Of a stretch of DNA of 64,000 nt, positions 22,991-33,600 are shown in pieces (position 1 is the stretch's first letter; each line of letters starts with the position of its first letter). The translations under genes and the position numbers were made by a program. The notes under the pieces were generated by a model that was not told the origin of the DNA, did no database searches, and worked only from the letters and a program-made list of their open reading frames with translations. Source of the stretch: Saccoglossus kowalevskii (taxonomy: Eukaryota; Hemichordata; Enteropneusta; Harrimaniidae); contig NW_003147771.1 in assembly GCF_000003605.2 (NCBI RefSeq), positions 36,705 through 100,704 of the forward strand, read 5' to 3'.

Positions 22991-24660
22991 ACTGATCTAT
23001 ATGGTTTTTCCCTTTCAGTCTTTATGTACTCGTATATAATTTGTGTGTCTACACTTGGTTTCATTATAAAGTTTAGTCTGATACGACACGTCTGTCACCA
23101 CCCCAATATTTCTAGCGCTCTCTTCTCCCACAAATATCAGGTTATTTAAAAGGTCAAAGTCGTCAATTTTTATATTAATCTATTTTTCGATTGTTTTAAA
23201 ATTAACTTCTAGGCCTGTATGGAAAGCAAACATTCAAATAAAATAGTAATATATTGCAATGCTAAAATAACTTTGGTTCCAGTGTTTGAACCAAATAAGA
23301 GATTCATCAATGGAATGAAAAGTATTGCTTTGTTTATATATTAGGTAGTTTGATTCAACATTTATTGTTAGCAAGCTTAGTTGGTGTATATTTTACACTC
23401 AACTAGGGAGTCGGCCGAGGGACTTACTCAACAGAAAGAGAGCACGTGTTATTCAGTGCGTTCATGGATTGGATTTAGCAATTACATAACAACTAATCCT
23501 CTATCATTTACCCACATTGTTTATTATTATGAGTTAAAAACATTCATAAGTGAATACTGCCAGTGAATCATAACCTACTACTCAATAATAAATATGATAA
23601 ATAGATGGTAATTCAGTAGTAATATAAGTTTACATTAAATGAATAATTTGTTCTTTCGTCATAATAGTCCAATCATTGATCTTCTATAATTTTGTTGAAT
23701 AAATATTTTACTGGGGTTCATCTTGACTCACGACAGTCAGAACTTCAACCACCTTGATCAATATCGTCGTTATCTGACCTTTGATCACACGTATATCTCT
23801 AGTAGGTGTGTCTCGTCTGTTTCTGTACTTTGACCACGTGAGCAATACAGTCTGTGTCAGAGCGTTGATAACATGTACGCAGGTTTAAAACTCATTACGC
23901 TCACTACGTTGTCTCTCGTCAAATATGCTAATTTCCCCCAGATAAGTCTTGTACCCTCTACCCCCCGTGTATTTATTATAAAATATCTCGTAAAAATATA
24001 CATGAAGATACCTTATTGAAAATATGATATTTATATTACCTATATGTCAAAGGCAGTTTAACGGATTAGGCCCATGGTGGGGTGCAACTTGTAAAGAAAT
24101 GAGGTTGAAATTAGTGGCCAATTTGCATATTTATGTGTTACTAACGTATCAAATATTGCATTGACAGGGGATAAGTCTATGCCCTTGTTACGAGACGTGT
24201 TTCTTTATAGGGCTACATGTATTGAGATATCGCTTTGGTTATGCACAGAAACATATCCAGTGAGTTAGTAGTGTAATGTATGTATGTGGGTCGTACAGAT
24301 CAGTAAGTCATTGCTCGGGGGCGAATATACTAGCACGGCATTCATACAGGTTTGTACCCCTGGTATGGCTTCCTACAGACCGTGATTGTTTTTCTTCCAG
24401 TCACTTGTGTCAAATCTGTAGAGTATGTTTTGGTTCAATTACATTGATGTAACACCTCAAATCACACATAAGTTCGCAATGGGTAGAAGCCGGGTTTTCC
24501 ACAATCTACAGAAGGTGACTCATTTGCAGATAAAATGTTACAGTCTGACTCGGTGACGATAACAAACCATATCTGGCATGAAAGGGACAATTGTTCCTGG
24601 CAGATTCGAAAATATACAAGGTGATGTAGTAAATGGTAAAGTCCGCAAAAAATCGGTTAC
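22991..24660. other. Intergenic, nothing recognised
   Basis: AT-rich sequence. The open frame 23381-23566 shows no domain and is not supported. Confidence 0.45.
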
Positions 24661-24663
24661 AGT

Positions 24664-25150
24664 GGCTCACATCATAGAACCCTTGTACAGTACCATAGTT
24701 AACAATTGTTTGTGAAGACGTTCACAGTCACGAATGACGACATTATTCTTAATGTACCATTTGTCCGCTGTTTAAATGAATATGCAGCACTGAGGCATAG
24801 TTTTTCATTTAATTTATAGACAAAATATGTAAATTAAAATGCAAATCAAGATGACGTCGAGTTGTCCACGCTGCTGTTCGTCTCTAATTGGATGAAGCCA
24901 TGAGACTGTTCTCCAGTGGCGGGATCAGATAAACATCCGGGTACTCACCATCACGGGAATTACCAATTCAGGTGGCATAGTTTATTGTCATATAAATAAA
25001 TGTGTTCAAAACAGGAATTACCGACTCAATACTGGTGCAATAGTTCACCGACATGCAATTAAGTTGACTTTTAAGACACCAGAGTGTTATGTTAGTTAAC
25101 CCAAGTGCGTTCGTAAAGTTGGTTGACCGGTATATCTAGATCTAGTAAAG
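24664..25150 (+). repeat. Direct duplication, copy 2
   Basis: Partner of 20081-20520; see that entry. It is slightly longer because of small insertions, for example near 24940. Confidence 0.75.
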
Positions 25151-25269
25151 TTTGTTAACGTCAAGCTCACACGTAGACTGTAGTAACCTCGTTCAGGGAC
25201 ATTTGTTTTCATACCTCTTTAGAATCATATCTGACGGTCAGTCATCTATGCAGATTATAAACAATAATG

Positions 25270-25431
25270 TAGACTTGGGTAACTTCTCAGTGTCACGGTC
25301 GGTCACAAGACGATTCTCATGTGCCTTGCAAGGTGGACGAATAGCCTATCTAGACTTGGGTGACCCCTCAGTGTCACTGTCAGTCGCAAGACGATTCTAA
25401 TGTGCCTTGCAAGGTGGACGAATAGCCTATC
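25270..25431 (+). repeat. Two-unit tandem duplication, 81-bp period
   Basis: TAGACTTGGGT begins each unit (25270 and 25351), and GTGCCTTGCAAGGTGGACGA occurs in both. The units differ at only a few positions, so the duplication is fairly recent. Confidence 0.9.
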
Positions 25432-25439
25432 TTCTGTAT

Positions 25440-26260
25440 GTGTCACAGTATTATTTGGAGATAAATCTTACATTCCAGATGTAATTATTATTGTCCAATC
25501 AGTCTATCCCCCTTCCGAGGAAGCGTAAAATGTTTATGTACCGTGCATGTATTGAATGTATATATCGGTGTAACTTGCATGCGTAGTTATATAGCTTATA
25601 GTTCTAACGTAGAGGGCGTGGTACTATGGGCAATCTTTTAAACCTTGAAATCCTTGTCGCGGGGTCGGATCAAACACAATCTGACTGTGGGATCAAAGAC
25701 CAATTATTAAGCCCAAATCCTCAATAATTGAGACCACCTTGTATGTGGGAACTTAATCGATTTAAAGTGCAACGAGAAATATGATTGGTATTATTACTCA
25801 TCTCTGGCAATATTGTCCGTCCCTGCAACAGTTCAGTGCTAAACACGGTTTTCACCAAGTACCAACGTAGAAACACAATAGTAAGGGGTGAAGGCGATAA
25901 GAATATACACTACACACAGCACAGCAAGGTCAGAACGATACGGCGAGAGGGAGAGAACAATAAATATGTTTTCTCACATCAATATTTTTAAAGCATGATC
26001 ACAGAAGAGATCTTGGTCAGGAAAATAATAGTTTCTATAAAAACAAGCTTAGTACAATGCGTTTACACGGTCGGAGTCATGTCGGGGCCAATCCTATAAG
26101 AGCTCAACCCCAAAGGTTTAATGGAGCTGAACTTTGCTCAAGCCGAACGCGTATACACGGCCATATTTGCTGGCTAAAATGCTGTGGTCTAAACGCAGCC
26201 TTGGAGTGACTGTAATATATGAATAGTTCATGAATATATTGGTGATCGAAATTAATTATT
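25440..26260. other. Intergenic, nothing recognised
   Basis: No gene or repeat was identified. The short open frame 25785-25991 lacks any recognisable feature. Confidence 0.4.
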
Positions 26261-26261
26261 A

Positions 26262-26391
26262 TTAAAGCGGGGGAGTCGCCACCTGCGCATGCGTCAGATA
26301 TCCATAGCGTGTCGTTGTTTACAAACAAGGGTCTACCTATGACCCTTTTTGCGTGTGTTGTTATCGTCGGGTAACTACCCTCCCGCTTCAA
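26262..26391. mobile_element. TTAA-flanked MITE, family 1 (one end mutated)
   Basis: The left end is TTAA plus AGCGGGGGAGTCGCCACCTG. The right end is CTACCCTCCCGCTTCAA, where TTAA has become TCAA. The inner ACAAACAAGGGTCTACC block matches the copy at 17144. Confidence 0.7.
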
Positions 26392-26399
26392 GAAAACCT

Positions 26400-27640
26400 T
26401 ATTTGAAAACCTGAAAATGATGATTCAATGCGGATTTTTGCTGATAAGCGAAATACGTTAGATTTAAATTGACGTGGAAATGTAACATTGTGTTGTTTTT
26501 TGGCAAGTGCGCTAATTTAAAACTCAGTGATTGACCATTCGAGACTCTGGAAAAGGAAATGGTAGAAAAGCTGTGCATGTTTATTTGTTTCATTTTTTTC
26601 GCTTGGATCTAGATGTTTTCGGATGATATCAAAGTGTACATATTTGTGTTGCGTTCTCCCAAAAAACGAGTAGCAGAAGTATATGTTATTTTTGAGTAAA
26701 CATGTGTATTTATTTCGTATGTACATAAGATGCCGTAAGATGGCGCCATATGAAATGAAATCGTCACATGGCTTATGACATAGACGCGATATGGTTTAAC
26801 ATGATATGGCCATGGCGTGACATTACCCTGTTATCGATCCTCTAATAACGAATATTAACATAAACAATGTAGAATTATGACACTATTGGATTAGTCATTG
26901 TAATCAAGTTAACTGATGCTACTGATACTATAAAGAACAATGTGTCACCCTCAAACACACGTGATTATGGGAATAACTTAGATGGGCACAGAACAACATC
27001 AATAGACAATAACACCAATGCCTTGGAATTCCCCACCCCCATCCAAATATTATATTTGCATATTTTGTCCAATTGAATCACGTGATCATTATTTGTGAAG
27101 GTAACAAGAAAGTCATATATCTATCTAAAACTCGATTTAATTGTTTTGGGTGTGGTCATTAAAAACTCCAGAGAGAGAAAAATATAATTACTTGGCAAAT
27201 TATGTTTCTCCTTCGCCTCGTTTTGACGTATTTTTTTCATGATGATGATACTGTAATTCAACTATGTGTGAGGTTTTCTTTCATAAACATATTTTTTTCT
27301 GTAACTGTTCTTGTACAATTATCTTTTGTTTTCAAATTCTAACATCTCCACAGACTTTATGCTAAACTGAAAACCCCTTACTTAACGAGCACAACATTTT
27401 GCATATCCCGATCTGTCTATAAACTGTTCTATTTTTATACTTCAAGAACTGACACATCATATAAACCATTATATTATTTATTTTACACAAACAAATTATG
27501 ATAAATGTTTATCTGTTACATAAAAAATGCTTCTAGTTCTAGTGGCGACATCATGATTAAACTACTTGTTACGTTTTTTTTTCTCAAAGAGCGCCACCTG
27601 GTGACGACACTGAGTTCCCGTAAACAACACAAAGTGAAAT
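26400..27640. other. Intergenic, nothing recognised
   Basis: No convincing gene, RNA or repeat was seen. Confidence 0.4.
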
Positions 27641-27649
27641 AGCGGTTAT

Positions 27650-27790
27650 TTTATAATTATGTTTTTATTTTTTCTTTATTTCATCATTATGTTTTTATTT
27701 TTTCTTTATTTCATCATTATGTTCACATTTTTATAATATTTTATCATTATGTTCACATTTTTATATTATTTTATTATTATGTTCACAAAT
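27650..27790 (+). repeat. Minisatellite related to the foldback-like arms
   Basis: TCATTATGTTCACATTTTTATATTATTTTAT-type units, the same motif as in 20840-21233 and inverted in 22795-22960. It is probably a stray arm fragment of the same element family. Confidence 0.7.
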
Positions 27791-27849
27791 AGACAAACAT
27801 ATGCCGCTGTCTTTTAAAGTTTGCTACCCGAAGACCAGGTGTATTATTA

Positions 27850-28147
27850 ATCGTACGGAATTATTTATTCAGGAACCTTCTACTCCGACAGCACAGGCGG
27901 TAACTTATAGTACGTATACAGTATGTCTTACAATAAATATAACTGCCTGATTGGTGTGAGGTCCGATGGAACAATAACGTTAGTATCTGAGTTATGCGGC
28001 AACAATGTGCCAGCCAAATTTATTACAATGATCAGTGGTTTCCTTGAACTAGTTGAGAGAGACGATACAATCATAGTTGAACGCAGTTTTAATATTCAGG
28101 GACTGCTTTTAGAACAAAAGGCAAGATTGTCATTCCACCATTTATGA
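27850..28147 (+). pseudogene. DDE_Tnp_4 transposase fragment
   Basis: The frame from 27923 encodes MSYNKYNCLIGVRSDGTITL..., followed by a GFLELVERDDTIIVERSFNI segment. This follows the DDE_Tnp_4 pattern in which a ...KxLIGxSPxGxIxFxS strand is followed by a GxxD...ADRGFxI block. Just upstream, in another frame, 27870-27925 encodes EPSTPTAQAVTYSTYT, matching the usual ExPSxPxAQxxTWSxYK lead-in, so there is at least one frameshift. The catalytic ADRGF is changed to VERSF. It is a dead fragment of a plain DNA transposon (PIF/Harbinger-like or THAP-DDE lineage); the exact lineage cannot be told. Confidence 0.65.
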
Positions 28148-28149
28148 GG

Positions 28150-29295
28150 AAGTGTAATTCAGAAAAGGGTAAGCGACTTAACTAGAAGAATCGCTCGACT
28201 TAGAATTCATGTTGAGAAAGCGATATGACGGATAAAAAACTTTCAGATCATGTTGGCCAATATTTTACCCGTGTCATTTACCAATAAAATGGTTATTGTT
28301 GCAACTTGTTTCTGCCTCCTTTAGTTAAAAAGTAGACATCTTTATTGTAATAAAAGTATAATATACCACATTCCCAGAGAAATTTGCGAAGTTCTGGAAC
28401 TTTTTTGAAACTAAGATTATTCATGACGTTACATCTCGGTGATCAATTAAAAATTTTCAGTGCGCCCTCACACGTTCAAACCTTGAAAGTGTTATGTAAA
28501 TGCAATCTTTAGGTACTAGAAAGTCCTTCATTTCAAGCACCCCGAAATGAATACCTTTGACTGCATTACTTTGAACAGCAATTTGAACTGGACTCTTTAT
28601 TTATACCAATCACGTTTCAATCCAACATTACTAGCATGAAAATAATCTTTGAAAATATCTGTGTTTGGGATATACATAAAATACACAAGGTGTGATACAC
28701 AATTGACCAACGGCAGAAATCAGTCGAGGCTTGGAACGTTCGCGGGTGACCTTTGGTGGTTGCTACCTCCTTTTGGATATTTTATCTTGTTCTTGTCAAG
28801 CGCTAACGATGTTACTATTATGAGTACATGTATCTTAGATGTATTCGCATACATCCGGTATTAGGAACAATCAAATAATGACATGCTGATACATGTACAA
28901 AGGAAAGCTTCAGGGAAAGATTAAGTTGAAAAAACACATTTTATTAAAAATTTTTTTTTTTTTTTAAATGTGGCAAAGCATTCCTCAGAATTCGTAAGTT
29001 TAATCAAATTGTACAGATGGGTTGGTCAAAATTTTACACTTTATATTTTCAGTTAACATTTCTGGCGCAATGTTACGTTAATTATTCAGCGGCAATTGAG
29101 TGTTCTTTCTTAATCCACACACAAACACATTTGCCACTCACAGGTCAGCAGGGGAAATTAATTTCTTTTTGTTTAACTGATTTGCCGTCCAATAAAACCA
29201 TCCTCAAAGAACAATGACGTAATGTTTAAAATAACCTGCCATATGATGTATATGCTGTTACTTTATTTATGTTATAAAAATGTGCTTATAATTTC
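28150..29295. other. Intergenic, nothing recognised
   Basis: AT-rich with a T/A homopolymer patch near 28950. No gene seen. Confidence 0.4.
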
Positions 29296-29297
29296 TC

Positions 29298-29449
29298 TTA
29301 AAGCGGAGGGGTCGTCACCTGCGCACGCGTGGAAATTGAGTTTTAAGCAACGCACGTACGCAAAGGCTCATGGGTAGACGCTTTTTGTAAAAAAACAACA
29401 ACGTATTAACCGTCTGCCGCATGCGCAGATGACGACCCTCCCGCTTTAA
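29298..29449. mobile_element. TTAA-flanked MITE, family 1 (best-preserved ends)
   Basis: TTAA at 29298-29301 and 29446-29449. The termini AGCGGAGGGGTCGTCACCTG and GATGACGACCCTCCCGCT are inverted repeats, with GCGCA just inside. The inner block GCAAAGGCTCATGGGTAGAC is shared with the copy at 9656. Confidence 0.8.
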
Positions 29450-30610
29450 CCATTGTATATCATTAATGAAATAGTATGCAAATGAAGGCAATGCTCAGAC
29501 TTTATGAATTGGAGATTAAAGTGGAAAAAACCTGACATCGAAGAACTAAACAAAATCACGCACAAAAGTACTGACAACATTACCAATTTGGCAGACCGTT
29601 TCTCAGTTAATGTTGATTGTCAACTTCAACCTGATGTTCGTAATATCCATACTTCTATTTATTTGCGTAATAAAATAATCCCAATATTTCAGTGGAAAGT
29701 GACAGCGTTACAATTCATGACTGAATTGAGCAGCAAGACTTATTAAGTTCATCCCTAAAAAAACTACACAGAATTAAACCAGAGTGTTGCTTGCCTCGAA
29801 CTATTACCATAGCCAGGCCCCAAAAGTGTTGGTAGGTTCTATATATTGTCAATTTAAGTTTATTCCACCTTTTACCACTGCATAAGTATTCACACTGTAT
29901 GTAAACAACGGAGTTACATGTGATAACAAGCCATAACCTTTAGATTATGATTCATTCGTATTTTATTACAATATAAATTACATTTTCATTGATTAAAATG
30001 TTAGCGTTAAAAAATGACAACAAATGATATGAATAGTTGAAAAACTAACAATTCAAGAGTGAGCGACCAATTCACATACATAACACAGCTTAATACAGAG
30101 TTGATAACATGTAGTGAGAGAACTAAACAGCAAATGAAATTAATTATTCATTGCGGGTCGATATGGTTGCTATGGAAATGTCAGTAAATACTTGAGAAAA
30201 TGAATGCGTTGCGAGTATGAGTTAACTTTAATTTAGAGAACTAATGTTTGCAGACGCGATAACGTTACGAAACTAAACATATAACGTTACCTTGTATAAA
30301 GTTACAAAAATGACCTAAGCACAGCAGAGGTGTGATCACGTGACAATACAATGAACTGAGCAAGACAGATCACTAATAACAGGACAATAATCAAGTCGAG
30401 TAAACCTTTAAATTTTCAAAATTGTGAAACATTCATATTACATTTTTGATTATAAATAATATTATAAAAATATTCTGATAAATTCTTAAATTTTTGGTGA
30501 TTATTTTACAACAAGGTAACTCAACATCTGCAAACATATATATTTCAAGTAATACGCGCAAACTAACACAATATGAAACTGAACTACACAAATACTGATA
30601 ACATCTTGAA
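29450..30610. other. 3' flank of the neurexin/Caspr-like gene
   Basis: AT-rich. The open frame 29504-29746 has no recognisable domain. The 3' UTR of the minus-strand receptor gene must begin below 30616, but I could not fix its end. Confidence 0.4.
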
Positions 30611-30615
30611 TGGTT

Positions 30616-33600
30616 TCAGCTTTGACTTTGCTGAGATATTTCTGAGCCACGCCGACTTGTTCTGAAAAAGAGAAATATAAAAATACCATACAATTTAGAA
30701 TACTCAGTTAATCGAATATAATTTCTTGTTGCAATGCTACCTTGCGAATGACAGTGTCAATGACGTAAGCAAAATGGCGGATTAGCATACTTGGAAACAG
30801 TTGTTAGGTGTTTCTTATTGTGTTTCGAACAAAACATGTTGATTGTGTATTGTAGGCATCCAGATTACTTTGAACAGTTTTGAAAATGTTGGTATAAAAT
30901 ATGAAAATGTTGTGTTTATGAAGCAAGACGTAGTTCACAATCTATCTCCGAGTCCAAGAGGTCAAGTGCAATTATTAAACCCGCCACAAACGGGCTCATG
31001 AATGACAGATTATGAAATTGTTCCAATTTGTAGAAACAACACGATGAACACTTTGTTACAGGTAACCAGAGCACGTGAAACTCGTAAACCTACCTCCGCT
31101 TTTTCTTTTTCCGTTGTGGAGAAGATATTTGTGGAGTTGGTTCAGAGTCTTCGGGTTCGCCTGGTATTACGTCAGCGACTAAAATTAAATGTAAATATTA
31201 ATGACTATTCAATATCAGCGAGTTTTGGAACAGAGACGACCAAATGATTTTGTAAAAATACACAACGAACTGCGTTTGTCGCGATTATGAAATCTGTCGT
31301 AATTATAGAACGATGCATAACGCGTGAAACAGACCAAATAAGGACAACGTGCGTCCACTGAATTACTTTGTTGTGCATCCCCAGGAAGTTTATTGCCTAG
31401 ATAAACCATTAAGAAATTATTTCAACGCCCCAACAGTTATGATGTCGTCTGTCGCTATTTTAGTGATGTCATTATAAACACACGCTATATAATTGTTCTG
31501 TGTACAAATCATTACCATTATCTGTAGGTAATAATCATTGCTCCAACCGCTGACACGGAGCTCAAAACATTGGACATTTTATAAATATGAAATGGTTCTT
31601 ACCTTTGGCAGGATTGTCGTTATCGTCAAAAACGGAATCAAAAGGCATGCCATTCGTCTGCAGTTCATCTGGGACGCCCTCTTGTGTCTTTAATTCTGCA
31701 ATTTTACTTGTGTGTTCAGGGGGTAATTTTTCAGGAGAAACAATTTCCCCTTGTACCATTTCGTCGTCATCTTCAGAATCGGGTTTGCGTTCAGGGGCTG
31801 GTTGGAAACCAGGATCTGGTTCCCATTCTAATTCTGGCTCTAAGTGAGTTTGTATTTCTGGTTCAATTACCGGTTGTGGCTCTGGTTCTGGCTTTTGTGG
31901 TTCTGACTTTGGTTGTGGCTCTGTTCCTGGCTCTTGCTGTGGTTGTAGAATTGGTTCTGGCTCTAGCTGCGGTTGTGGATCTGGTTCTAGTTGTGGCTCT
32001 GGCTCCGGTTGTGGTCTTGATTCTGGTCCTGACTCCTGCTTTGGTTTAGGCTCTGGTACTGACTCTGGCTGTTGTTCCGGCTTTGGTTCTGACTCTGGCT
32101 CTAGTTGTGGTTGTTGTTCTTCTGATTCTGGTTCTGGCTCTGGCTCTTTGTCAGACTCTTCACCTGACTCCGATTCAATCAGTTTCTGTTTTGGTTCATT
32201 ATCGATTTCGTTATCAGAATCGTCGTCCTCTAAGTTTTCATAACTTACGGACGTTTTTGGAGGAACCAAAGGTGTGGTTTCTTGAGAATCACTATCGTCA
32301 TCTTGTTGAGCGACATCATCTTGCACGACATTCAGTGAGGTTGTTTCTATGTACAGATGAGTAATGAATTATTATCTATAAATACTAGACTACTTCACAC
32401 ATATATACATATATGAGAGACGAAATTGATTTGCAACAAAAAAAATTCTTCACTTCTGTAAAACATCGTGCTCACCTATAACCTGGGTCATTTACATAGA
32501 ATGTGTAGTTGTACTTGCATTATATTATTGCCATGGGGAAATAAACCAAGCAATGGAGTTTTATGATTTGTTGAGATGCTCTAAAAACATTTCAACAGGA
32601 ACTAATTCTAAGATGATGTTGGTCAATAATTGAAATATTATTATTTATTGCATGGAATAAATATTAATAGCGATCGTAAACCAATGAAGAATGAGATTTG
32701 AATTGATCTTTGCAAACAAAATAAAACATTCGGTTCCATAGAAACAATTTCACATTTTCATTTCGCCAGATCGAACGTCACGAGGCTCGGTTATGTCACA
32801 TGCATCCCAACAACAATTCCGAACGTACAAGGGATAAAAAAGTTGGCTTGCATGAGATGTAAATAAACGGTTGTTGGATGGATGTTACAAACATAATCTC
32901 TACCAAATAAATAAGAAAAATTGTAAATTATGCTATATAATAAGGCCAAAAAAAACTTATGTTAGCCTCAAGTCGGAAAATTGAAAAATTGGGTCGGTCG
33001 GTCGATTTTTTTTTTAAACTTCATAGTAATCGGAACAAGTCAGAGAAATACAGATCAACCGGATGTTCAAAGTCGCCACTTATCCCCCAGGGACCCTGGA
33101 GATCAAACAACGGTCCTGTATAGTTACTTTTTAGAGGAAACACTTTTTTACAGCTTAAAATGGTAAGTTTTTAATATTTGGGACTATTAAAAAAAATCAA
33201 ATCATATTTGTCGGTCGGTCGCTGAGGGCAACAAAACTATTTTTTGGCCTAATCATACTGGATGTGAACACTTCTGTTTTGCTTCACTCACCTTTTGGTT
33301 TATCATCATCTTCCTCATTTTCATCTTTTTGTTTTATCACCTCCTCTTTAACTTCATCCTCATCGGTGTCTTCATCTTGCTGTGGCAGGTCATAGCTTAC
33401 AGGTCGTTCGTGAGGCGGCGTCATTTCATCATCCCATTCCAGATCTGGCTCTTGTATATTATCATCCGCCATTGGTATATCATCGAAGTTTAGCAAAGGT
33501 TCTTTATCTTCTGTCGGAGTCTTGTCTCGTTGCCGGGTAACGGGGGATAAATTAGGATCATCAGCAACAAGTGTCGTATCCGCTACCGGATCCCATTCCA

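Larger units (their letters stand above)
20796..22991. mobile_element. Foldback-like element with long inverted arms that contain a minisatellite
   Basis: The left arm starts near 20796 (CCTATGGGGTTAGAT, then CACAAACATTTCTCTTAGCA) and the right arm ends with the inverse (TGCTAAGAGAAATGTTTTTG, then ATCTCACCCCATAG) at about 22950-22991. Each arm holds an AT-rich tandem array (20840-21233 left; inverted at about 22795-22960 right) whose left version has a period of about 81 bp. Inner parts also pair: CTTGTATTTATATC and AGTGTACTAATACAGCATAA near 21490-21525 match inversely 22620-22660. Long inverted repeats built from subrepeats are the hallmark of foldback and sea-urchin TU elements. No transposase was seen. 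An unsequenced gap lies in the left arm. Confidence 0.65.

Noticed and set aside
29504-29746. Plus-strand frame of 80 codons
   Set aside because: No domain, no splice context and no homologue recognised in the window; the length is within chance for this composition.
31587-32364. Long plus-strand open frames rich in Leu and Val opposite receptor exon 34
   Set aside because: They are the antisense shadow of the Pro-Glu repeat, whose codons read as Leu/Val/Ala in reverse. The minus strand has splice sites and matching phase.
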